Below, piece by piece: positions 37,470 through 46,959 of a DNA stretch of 64,000 bases. Both the position numbers and the translations under genes were made by a program. Source of the stretch: Lunularia cruciata (Eukaryota > Streptophyta > Marchantiopsida > Lunulariales > Lunulariaceae); contig OX419761.1 of NCBI GenBank assembly GCA_948567375.1, forward strand, positions 48,672,501 to 48,736,500, given 5' to 3'. The notes beneath the pieces were generated by a model that saw nothing but the letters and a program-made list of their open reading frames with translations, was not told the origin of the DNA and ran no database searches. Each line of letters opens with the position of its first letter. Position 1 is the stretch's first letter.

Positions 37470-38960
37470 ATCAGCGAAATTCTCAGGAATTCTCTCCGAA
37501 AATCTATTTCCAGACGGAGCAAGAGATTCTAACTGTCGCATTTTGGAAAAGGTGGACGGCACAGGACCATCAAACCGTTAACGAAGAGTGTCAAGTGTCG
37601 CATTCCAGCAAGATCACGAACCTCACAAGGAACCCGTCAAATTTTTGCTAGACACATCAAAGGAACTGCACAATAACATCCCGTACGGAAAGATAAGATT
37701 GTGGCTCTCGGCAAACAGCATTATTCCCTGTTCAGAACGACCCCTGCGCTGGGGTTACTATCTGTGAGGATTCTGAGACCTTTCGTTTTAGACATGTTTT
37801 GTTAATAATAGTAATAATAATTTATTTTAAAGAAAAGAAAAGAGATTAAAAATGGTGTTAAAAAAATCAAGGATCTGGAAGGGATCCAGTGAGAAAATGC
37901 ACCAGGCAAGTTCTTGGAACCAACCAAAAGAACTCCCAGCTATTTGACTAGAAGCTGTAAATCAACGTGTAGCGTCCCATGGAAGCGATTATCGGTCAAG
38001 TCCAGCACGGAAAGTCTTCCTGCAATTTCCAAGCCAGGTTGGGATCAGACCACTGATCTGGTTACTCCCAAGACCGAGAATTCTCAATTAAAAATTTCCC
38101 CGTAACGGTTCTAGACTACTTGTTTATCGAACCACTAATGTTACTATGTCTAAGTTTGAGTCAGGCGATGAAATATCTGAAATTTCGCTTGATATTTCCC
38201 CCTCCAACCTGTTGTGAGAGAAATCCAGTACCTGCAGAGCATGTAAAAAGAAACCCCACTTCCCTGAATATCACCAGATAGTTGGTTTATGTACAGCAAC
38301 AGCTCCCTGAGGTTCATTAAACTACCCAAGTTGACTGGTATATTTCCTGAAAGTTGATTCGAATGAAGATACAAATTACTCGGCGATACCGGAATATCGA
38401 TAAGTCAACTCCTCCAATTTGCCAAACTCAGAAGGAATGGGCCCTGTCAATTTGTTTCTCAAAAGAGACAGTACTAGTAGTTTCGAACAATTCCTCAAGG
38501 AAACGGAAATTTCTCCTGTCAACTCGTTCCGCCACAACGAAAGATCACAACTTTTCCAATATCCCTAACTCAAAGCCGATGGTCTGATCAAGTCGTTGTG
38601 AAAAGATATAACTCTCCCAACTTGGACAACCTCCACAGATAAGAGGGATTTTTCCTGTCAACGCATTCTCCTTCAAATTTTCAACTCCTGCAATTTCCCA
38701 TCTCAGATGGGATGCTACTATAGACTTGTTCATGTTAAGATACAGCATTATAGTAGCTTCGAACAATTTCCAAAGAAACGGGAATGTCAACTCGTTCTGC
38801 GGCAACCGAAGATAACGCAACTCCTCCAATTCCCCAAACTCATACGGGATGGGTCCTGTCAAGTTGTCACGGAAGATTCAAGACTTCCAGCTAACCCAAT
38901 TCTCCCATGTCCTAGGAATGCTCCATGTAAATCTTTCTCATACAATCACAAAATGTGCAC
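37470..38960 (-). pseudogene. Leucine-rich-repeat receptor-like gene, pseudogene fragment
   Basis: Several LRRs of the plant receptor-kinase type can be read on the minus strand in shifting frames: TGPIPYEFGELEELRYLRLP, NQLSGNIPVNLGSLMNLREL, LTGSL and DGPVPSTFSKMRQLESLAPS followed by GNRFSERIPENFADF. These fit the LxxLxxLxLxxNxLxGxIP repeat. Stops and frameshifts lie between them, and neither a signal peptide nor a kinase domain was found. Copia LTR sequence begins within about 100 bp upstream of it. Confidence 0.85.
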
Positions 38961-39044
38961 ACTTAGTTGGTAGGTGTGTAGAGCTAATCCAGTGCACCGC
39001 TGCGTGGGGCTCAAATGCTACATATATCTACAAATGCAATAAAC

Positions 39045-39477
39045 CCATAATCAATATATTTCTAGTTAGCTCACCAAAATGATATATAAACATGGATCCT
39101 TGATTCAGGCAAAGTCTCACTTCTAGGGGTCATAAGACTTGTAGTTCTATTGTATAGCTATGATACCATATTAAAAAATAAAATCTGAGAAGAATACTCT
39201 CGTTTTACTAATATGCTTGTATTATTGGTACAAGAAGATTACAAGTCCTCCGGCCCTAGACCCGAGCCATTACCTGGTTCACGGAATCATGTTTGGAAAA
39301 AACAACTTGTATATCATTCCTAGTTAACTCTCTAAAATGATATATACAAGTGCTTTTTCCCGCTTGGACTCGCTAACCTTGCAGAGACTCAAGTCTAAGG
39401 GTCATAGGACTTCCAGTCTTATTGTATATACAAGAAGCTAGTAAAGTGAGAGTATTCTTCTCAGATTTTTGGTAACA
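39045..39477. mobile_element. Rearranged copia LTR cluster (+, -, + pieces)
   Basis: A plus-oriented LTR ends in GTAACA at 39477, directly before a primer-binding site. A minus-oriented piece of the same LTR spans about 39169-39265, next to its own reversed primer-binding site (39157-39168). A third, plus-oriented piece (39045-39156) resembles 39316-39440. Shared blocks include GAGAGTATTCTTCTCAGATT and GGTCATA-GGACTT. Two insertions in opposite orientation or an inversion would explain this. Confidence 0.7.
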
Positions 39478-39489
39478 TGGTATCCGAGC
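39478..39489 (+). other. Primer-binding site for initiator tRNA-Met
   Basis: TGGTATCCGAGC starts at the first base after the LTR. Plant elements primed by initiator tRNA-Met have TGGTATCAGAGC; one base differs. A reversed version (TGGTATCATAGC on the minus strand) lies at 39157-39168. Confidence 0.85.
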
Positions 39490-41118
39490 AGACGTCACGA
39501 AATTGTAGAGATTAGATTTCTTTCCCATTTTGATTATAGTTCCCATTGTCTACTTAGGCTTTCCATCCGCTGTTTGTTTAGGGTTTCCCTCCACTACCTT
39601 TAGGGTTTACATCCGCTATTTGTTTAGGGTTTCCTTCCACCGCCTTTCAAGGCTCGGCCTGATGTCTATTTAGGGGTTTTCCTTTGTCTATTCATGAGAG
39701 CTATTGACCGTTTAGGGTTTCCTTCCCGCCAACTGATTCAAGATTAGGACGTTCTTTACCGTTGGAGTTTAGGGTGTCCTAGCTGGTGGAGTTTGGGGCC
39801 CCTTGCCACTAGACACTAGGGTTCTTGAGTGTCAGGTGTTTGGGTCCCGACTTTACTTGGGGGTCTTGTTGGTTGGGGCTTTGGGATCCTTCTATTTTAG
39901 TGAGCTTTTGTGTTTTTGCTCAGCAGGGGGGTGTAGTTGGCCACCATTGTGACAGTGCAGTCCTTGTTGTGATTCACTTTCTTTAGTGATGGGTCAAAAG
40001 ATCAATGCATTGATAGTCTCAATGAGAAAAACTACATGACATGGTGTTTTGTGATGTAGTGTTTCTTAAGTCCTTGTCAACTTTACAAAGATGATGGGTC
40101 ATCCCAGCATCCAGATAATAGCTAGCAGATTGAGGAGAGGGAGATGTGGGATGTAGAAGAGCTAGAGGCATGCATGATATTATTCTCAATGTCAAGACTT
40201 CACAACATAATCACATTAGCTAGTGTGATACTACTAAGGAGATTCATAAATTTTTAGGAGTCATGATTAAAATTTTCTTGCAAAAAAGAATTCATAATAT
40301 ATGTTATATTGCTGTCCAGTCAATGGAGAACTTCCTTTTGCAGATCTTTGATATAAGAGATCAATACATCGAAGCTAGAGGAGAAATGAGCAAATGAGCA
40401 TGGCTTTTCTTGTACTGAACACATTGTCTGAATTGTGGGATCCCTTGGTGCAGTCACTAGGATCTAGAAAATGAGATGAAATTATAGAAGATGTGGTGAG
40501 ATCTACACTTCTAGAGGAGGAGACACAAAGGAAAGAGAGAAGTGATGCACTTGTTTATGGTCTAGCTTTTAACAACATTGTGAAGTAGCATGAGAAGAAA
40601 CAATTTACAATACTTGTGAAGTAGAAACCCAAATCCACAAGTCTAAAAGCACAAGCATAGGTTGTGGATGAAAGGGTCATTGGAAAGGTGATCCTTAGTC
40701 TCTTGTGGCAAATGGTAAGAAGGCAAGTGCAAATGTTGATGTTGTATTATAAACTCAAGAAGTTGTACGGGGTTTGCAATCATGATTGCTTTGTCTAACC
40801 AAACACCATAGTATTTGCATCAATTGTAATGCTTATATGCACATCCAAAGAGATGAAACAAGCTCCACAACTTCAGCAATACATTTGTCAAACTCCAAGG
40901 CTATGATGGAAGTGAAAGTGAGCCAAGAGGCTTATGTGCATCTCAAAATTCTAGATCTCAAGGGAAATTACATTTCTATTACCAATAGAGATGTGCATTG
41001 GGTTCTTGGAGAGAGTGATACTCTTTTATCTATAGCAACTTTGTGTAAGAGAGGTTGTATATTCAACTTGTGTGGATTAGATTCTTCCATCATTATATAT
41101 TCTCATATGTGGTAGAGA
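39490..41118 (+). mobile_element. Ty1/copia element: gag and start of pol, degenerate
   Basis: It follows the LTR and primer-binding site in the right order. Broken gag reads KNYMTW near 40030, EMWDVEELEA near 40150 and a KHEKKQFT-like basic stretch near 40590. Decayed protease-like sequence follows (HLSNSKAMMEVK and GNYISITNRDVHWVLGESDT; frame open 40786-41115). Many stops interrupt it. It ends abruptly where chromovirus LTR begins, so integrase, reverse transcriptase and the 3' LTR are missing. Confidence 0.7.
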
Positions 41119-41139
41119 TAAGAGCAAAACCTACCTTAC

Positions 41140-41430
41140 AGTGCAAGCTAAGCTAACCGTGAAACTTTCTTCTAGATGCCACCTATTTGGCATGCAAGCT
41201 AAGCTAGTAGAGAAACTTCCTTCTACACGCCACCTACTTGGCATGCAAGCTAAGCTAGCCGGGAAGCTTCCCAAGAAGCTTCCTACTTGGCATATAGATT
41301 GCCCAATATTTGGAAGGTACCAAGAAGCTTCCTAGATGCTTTTAGAATATTCTTATAATTTTAGCTAATTTGGCCTATTTGTTACTTTGTTAGTCTTGAC
41401 TAACTTGTTTGTAAACTCCATATTGTTATA
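41140..41430 (-). repeat. 3' LTR (U3 part) of chromovirus copy 2
   Basis: It starts at 41430 (TATAACAATA; copy 1 has the TGTAACAATA original) just after the polypurine tract, and carries two to three tandem units with ACTTGGCATGCAAGCTAAGC (41181, 41232). Its far end is missing, replaced by copia sequence. Confidence 0.75.
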
Positions 41431-41766
41431 TATTCCCCCACCACAAGTTGGTGATGTCTTCATCACCATGGAAGCTCCAAACTCTTGGATTGCCATTTGT
41501 GCATTGTGCATATGAGAAAGAGGCTTCCAAGTGGCATCATGAAGGGGATACCCTTTCCAAAGGACTTTATATACAATATGTTGTTGGCAGCCATGTTGAA
41601 TGTGGCGATATGCAAGGATATGATCAACTTCATACTCCTCATGATTGTTGATAAGGATAAGAGGAGGAAGGAGTTGGACATGAGTGAAAAAGGAAGATGG
41701 ATTAGAAACTATGGGTTTCAATTTGGAAACATGAAAGATAAGGTGGACTTGCGTATGACTAGGCAA
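41365..41766 (-). pseudogene. Chromovirus integrase C-terminus and chromodomain
   Basis: The open frame begins with the GPY-type C-terminal tail (MPSHTQVHLIFHVSKLKPI). Then comes a chromodomain: YEVDHILAYRHI, VYKVLWKGYPLHDATWKPLS, then NAQMAIQEF. The aromatic cage Tyr-Trp-(Trp) is preserved in sequence (Y of YEVDHI, W of LWKGYP, W of ATWKP). Such domains direct insertion to heterochromatin; that is family knowledge. The upstream integrase is broken, so this is a fossil. Confidence 0.85.
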
Positions 41767-42323
41767 GTCAAGTTGATAACCAACAAGAGAAATGATTTGG
41801 TTGATATCAAATGGACCTATCCAATTAGGAGCAAGTTTACAAACTTGGGTACCAGGTGGGAATGGTAGGTATTAGAAGAAAGCATGACCTAATCATCTAG
41901 TTGAAAGGTGAGATCATGATCATGCTGATCCGCGTATTGCTTTTGACAATTTTGAGTAACAAGGAGATGAAATTTGGCTTGCTATAGGGAGTGGGATATT
42001 GTGGTCAAGAAGGTGGAAGTATAAGGAACGTGAGATGGAGGAAGAGCAAGAAAGAAATCTATAACAAGTGGGTCTTGGCCAAAATTAAGGAAGAAGTGAG
42101 AGAATCCAATGCTTGCTTGCTTGGAGTTATTATAGGCAAAATCAATAACCATAAGACATTCATCTTAGTTGGTTTGGTGAATGTTGACAAAGGCATAAAT
42201 CATATCCTCCAAGGTATTATTTTCATGTTCAATGTGCCTATTAGTTCAAGGATGATAGAATGTGGATAAAGCAAGCTTGGTGGTGAGTAGTTTAAGGAGT
42301 GCTTGCTAAAATTTACCAATGAA

Positions 42324-42530
42324 TCAAGGATCACGGTTAGAGATGAGTACATGAGGCATCCCATGATACTTGAAGATGTTGTTGAAGTAGATCTGGGCTA
42401 ATGTTAAAGCATCCAATGTATGAAAGGTTAGTGCCAAATGGATTTGTTTACTAAGCTTATCAACAAATACCACAATCGATGAATGACCTTGCTTTATCCT
42501 TGGTAAGAATGGGATGAGATCTAAGTTCAC
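42324..42530 (-). pseudogene. Chromovirus integrase core fragment
   Basis: The frame reads MNLDLIPFLPRIKQGHSSIV, VFVDKLSKQIHLA, LTLAQIYFNNIFKYHGMP and ISNRDP. The first catalytic Asp (in MDLI-type context) is seen as NLDLI, and the second lies in SNRDP. The copy is bounded by stops. Confidence 0.85.
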
Positions 42531-43269
42531 GCATTTGCATCAAGCAGATGAAATGGGAAGTGGTTGAAGGAGTCCATTTGGCTTCTTGTTACTAGCCTTG
42601 TTGCATTGGCATATCTCACAAGATTGGACAAACTCTTAAATATCTTGTGCTATGTTGGGCCACTATCATTGGCAATGTAGTGTATCCAAGGTCTTGATTC
42701 CACCCATCTGACTAATGATTGGTAAGTCATTGGCTTCTTGAAGACAGACAAGTCGTCAATCACCTTTGCCTAAAACATAGATTTGGTTCTCATAGAATAT
42801 ATAAGGGTTTCCTTGTTGCATGCTGCAAAATGACCTTGTACCATTTGAGAGAAGAGGTCTTGTTGTAAAGTGATCCTAAACTTGATTTGGACTTTTGACT
42901 CAATTAACATGGTCATAATTGCCACTATGATGAGAGGTTCAAGAAGAGTCTTGAAATCAAGTTGTCATGATAGGGCATTGAGAATGACATGGGACCTACT
43001 AGGTTAGTAGTCAAGTTTGGCATCACAAAATTATAGTTGTTCCCCTTATTGATGATGTTGACTCTTCATTTGCTCCAAATGTAATGTCTATCATAAAGGT
43101 TTATGATTGGTTCACGTGAGCACTTGTTTCTCCATGAGATAAATCTCCATACCTTGGTGGCATATACCATTACTAGTTGTTCTTGATCTTGAGTAGAGTA
43201 ATTCCTTTCTATCTTGTTTAGTTGGCAAGACACAAATGCAATGGAATGTAACCTATCTAGAACTTCTTG

Positions 43270-44330
43270 CTACAACAAAAGTCTAATGGCAAACTTAGAA
43301 ACATCAAAATCAACCACACAATGCAGTTGGGGATCATATGGTTGAAGAATGGGTCTTGAAGACACCATATGCCTCATCTTCTTGAATATTTCTTTGTGCT
43401 TGGTGTTCCATTGAAAGCTTGAGGTCTTCCCCAAGAGATCAATCAATGGTGTGGTCACATGAGCATAGTAATGGATAAACCATTGGCAAAATCTTGCCAA
43501 TCCATTAAATACCCACACTTCTATGCTATCCTTTAGAGTAGTGTAATCAATAATGGCACTAATTTTCTCCTCTTCCATCTTGATCCCCTCAAGATGGACC
43601 TTGTGACCCAAGAAGGTAACCTCCTTCTGCCACAAGGTACACTATGACTTCATGCAATAAAACTTCCATTGATGTAGTCATCTTTGGACTTCTCACATGT
43701 GATTTGTGTGTTCTACCATTTTTTGATATAGATCAAATATCATCTAAGAGCACCAACATGCAATCCAATAGCCCATCCAACACCCCTAATGTATCTGATC
43801 TATGAAGACACAAGGATCATTAGTGAGCCCAAAAGGTAGAACTCTTTATTTAAAATACCCATACCTTGTGCAAAAGGTAGTCTTTTGCACATCCTCTCTA
43901 TCAATAGGAATATTCCAATAGCTACTTTGAAGGTCTAACTTGGAGGAGTATTGTGCTCCACTCAATTGATCTAGCAAGTCATCAATTTGAGGCAAAGGAT
44001 ATGTATTCTTCATTGTTTGTTTATTGATGCCACAAAATCAATACAAAAGCAATTTTTTTATCCTTCTTTGGGACTAGTACTAATGCTCCCCAAGGAGATG
44101 TACTCTGTTGTATAAAATTCTTCTCCAAGAAATTTGTTAATGGTGTTTAAAGCTCTTCCCATTCCTTTGGTGAGAGTCAGTAGATTGATCTACTCACAAA
44201 AGTACTTCTTGGCAATGACTTGATCTTGAAGGGCATACCATAATCAAAGGGTACCCTTTTGGTATATCATATTGAAACACATTTGCAAACTCCTAAACTA
44301 TCTAATCAACCATTGCTTGATGAGGCTTTT
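43270..44330 (-). pseudogene. Chromovirus reverse transcriptase-RNase H
   Basis: The best frame (43635-43270) starts at the thumb and connection: EVTFLGHKVHLEGIKMEEEK, FNGLARFCQWFIHYYAHVTT, PLIDLLGK and FQWNTKHKEIFKKM. The RNase H start DFDVSKFAIRLLL follows. Upstream, finger and palm motifs can be traced in broken frames to about 44330 (EEFYTTEYISL, a CIDF stretch, then NKQ). Stops lie within the polymerase core. Confidence 0.85.
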
Positions 44331-44451
44331 GGCCCTCATCAGATTCTCCATGTGAAATTGGCTTGATCTACATCCTAAAATAGGAATATCTTTCTCCAAA
44401 GCTTAGTCTATGGTTACTCTATTGATAAACTTCACATCTTGGGATTGACTA

Positions 44452-44483
44452 TTCTTAAATGTCTTACTCTAGACATTTAAGAA
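44452..44483. repeat. Perfect 13-bp inverted repeat
   Basis: TTCTTAAATGTCT (44452-44464), a 6-base spacer TACTCT and the exact reverse complement (44471-44483), inside the chromovirus protease region. Confidence 0.9.
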
Positions 44484-45006
44484 GATGCAAAAATACTCAA
44501 AGATGCAAACAAACTTAATTGGTAATTCTTGCCTTGGTGTTATATTTGAATTTGCCATTATGTCTCATCAAATTGAACCTTATGACGTTCAAGCCAAGGC
44601 AAACCTAGAATGACATCATAGTGTAGAGATACCATTACAAATCTCAAACAATCCAAATACTCCTTTCAAATATTGAAAATAATAAGATGTAAGGTACAAA
44701 ATATCAAACCATCTGCCATCATCAATCTACTTCTAATTATTGGTTTAATAGTAATAGTTAATTCCTTTGCTAATTGAATGGACATGTCATTCTTTTAACT
44801 TCTAGAATGAACCAAAATCTTAATCATAATCAAATATCATACTTTGCAAACTTGTGAAGCAAAGTGAAGTGAAGTAAACTTGCAAAGGTCAAGCTTTCAA
44901 TCTCATTGGAGCTAATCTAGGTCCCAATAGGTGGCTTGATTGCACCTATTAGGAATCTTTGTATCCCTGATTACCACAGTCCATGAATTCTATTTAGGTG
45001 ATTTGT

Positions 45007-45038
45007 CACAATTGTCCATTCTTGAATGGACAATTGTG
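45007..45038. repeat. Perfect 15-bp inverted repeat with a 2-base loop
   Basis: CACAATTGTCCATTC (45007-45021), TT, then its exact reverse complement (45024-45038), in the gag region where a zinc knuckle would be expected. Confidence 0.92.
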
Positions 45039-45177
45039 TAGAGAGTAACGTGGCTCCCCCACCCTTGTATAGTTTGTTGGTAAGTTTCTTGAAGGTCGAG
45101 GTCAAGACCAAGTTGTCATATTCAAGGAATCAAAATACTCAAACAACTGCATGGCTTCCTCCAAGTGTTTGGGCTCT

Positions 45178-45787
45178 TGCATAGTTATTTCCAATTTGGT
45201 ACATGACTTCAAGTCCCTCACAAATCAAACCAAAGCTTCACCTTCTAGTATGTTTGGAATTTTCATTATTTTATTTTAGAATTGAGTGAAGTGGCTTCTT
45301 ATAGAATTAATAATTCTAATTATCTATCTAATGTAGTTTATGCAACATTTATGACTTGGAATCTCCCAATCATTGTGCACTTGAATTCTTCCCATGTCAA
45401 TTGGGAATTTTGTGTTTGATTGCAAATGTTATTTTGAAGCTAGAAATCTTCAAGATGAATAAAGACAATTTCTCTTGGCTTCAAGCCAATTGGATGGAGT
45501 GGCAAAAATATAGTGGTAATTCTGAGTGGAGCAAGCTGAATAGTAGTTTGCTATGCAAATATTGACATGGGAAGAATTCAAGTGCACAATGATTGGGAGA
45601 TTCCAAGTCATAAATGTTGCATAAACTACATTAGATAGATAAGTAGAATTATTAATTCTATAAGAAGCTACTTCACTCAATTCTTAAATAAAATAATGAA
45701 AATTCCAAACATACTAAAAGGTGAAGCTTTGGTTTGATTTGTGAGGGGCTTGAAGTCATGTACCAAATTGGAAGTAACCATGCATGA
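45178..45787. repeat. About 225-bp inverted duplication within chromovirus gag
   Basis: Arms 45178-45401 and 45561-45787 are reverse complements with only scattered mismatches, around a spacer of about 160 bp. Shared text includes CCAATTTGGTACATGACTTC, AGAATTATTAATTCTATAAG and CAATCATTGTGCACTTGAAT. A transcript through it would form a long double-stranded stem. Confidence 0.92.
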
Positions 45788-46176
45788 GCAAATTGGATCT
45801 TGGGAAATTAGATTTGCTCTTCTCCTTCTTCAAATGGTGCTCTCTATACATGCTCTTGTTATTGATGGTCTCTTTCTTCCAACAATCAATTAAGGCACTC
45901 AATTTGTTATTGAATAGCAATGATAACTTTGTGCATTGCTGTTATGGCTACTAATTTATCCAACTACCTATAGTTATTTAAGTTAACAAGTAGATGCAAT
46001 ACGTCCACCAATCTCTATAAATTGCAATTGGAAGTATCAAGGGTTCATCAGATTTTGCCCAAAGCATGAGATGATGAACTGCATGAAATGGTGCTTGGAT
46101 GATACATGACACAAAAATCCCAATGGTTTGAGGGAATAAAATTTGGTGGTCTATAAATTCCATTGATCCCATTATT

Positions 46177-46188
46177 GCTTTGATACCA
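46177..46188 (-). other. Chromovirus primer-binding site (initiator tRNA-Met)
   Basis: The minus strand reads TGGTATCAAAGC, one mismatch from the usual TGGTATCAGAGC. It lies one base after the 5' LTR end ...CTTTTACA (46190). Confidence 0.85.
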
Positions 46189-46189
46189 A

Positions 46190-46350
46190 TGTAAAAGATT
46201 GAGGAAAGAAATAGGAGAATGGAATATTGAAGTCAAAGATCACATTGGGACTCTTGAATAAGTGAAACTCCAAATACCTAGTATGAGCTTGGGCTTTGGT
46301 ATTTATAGAAAATATACATGGTTTTTGATAAGCTTCTTAGGAAGTTTCCT
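46190..46350 (-). repeat. 5' LTR remnant (R-U5 end) of chromovirus copy 2
   Basis: It matches the far LTR end of copy 1 (19883-20010), including GAGAGAAATAAGAGAATGGA-like and GGGCTTTGGTATTTATAG-like blocks. U3 is missing. Confidence 0.7.
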
Positions 46351-46959
46351 AAATTTTATCATAGCCCACCTTATGTTGACTTAGGTGGATTTTCTGTTCT
46401 TTTTTACCACAATTAGCACATCATGTCTAGTAGGATGATGCTCAAAGTAATAAAGCACAACATATATCTCAATCACCACAAAGTTCCTCAAGAGTCACAC
46501 AAGAGAGCAAAGTGGATGTTCAAATAAAGGTAGCATAAAGAAAGATACCACAAACAAAGGTACTCCAAATAATGGTACCATGAAGAAAAATACCACAAAC
46601 ACAAATGTGGGATGATATGCTAGGAGCTGTAGTTAATCAGTAACACTTCAACTCCATGTTTGACAAGGAATTGACATGTAGGATGAATAACAAGTTTTAG
46701 TCTCCATCAGTTCTTGTGCCACTTTGCACATGCATGGACCATGATGCTCACCAAAAATGCCCGCCAATATCTCAAATGGATTGATTGAATTGTATAAATG
46801 CAATGCTTTGTAAGGAAGTAACGTTCAATGTAATTGTCTTGACACTTTGATCATTCTTGGAGCATTTGAAGTGTGAGGTTGGGAACTTTTTAAAGGTGAG
46901 AAGAGCTCAGACCTTGGAGCAATTCAAGGAATTGCAAGAGTAGGTGATTGGGATTGAGA

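Larger units (their letters stand above)
41130..46350 (-). mobile_element. Chromovirus (Ty3/gypsy), copy 2, nearly full length
   Basis: Minus-strand order: R-U5 part of the 5' LTR (46350-46190), primer-binding site (46188-46177), gag remnants (46170-45000), decayed protease (about 44700-44350), reverse transcriptase and RNase H (44300-43270), integrase (about 42650-41900), chromodomain (41766-41500), polypurine tract GGTGGGGGA (about 41441-41433) and the 3' LTR (about 41430-41140). This gag-PR-RT-RH-IN-chromodomain order is that of chromoviruses. Stops and frameshifts in every domain show it is inactive. The 3' LTR is cut by the copia fragment. Confidence 0.85.

Noticed and set aside
41485-41868. 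127-codon plus-strand frame
   Set aside because: Antisense shadow of the chromovirus integrase end and chromodomain.
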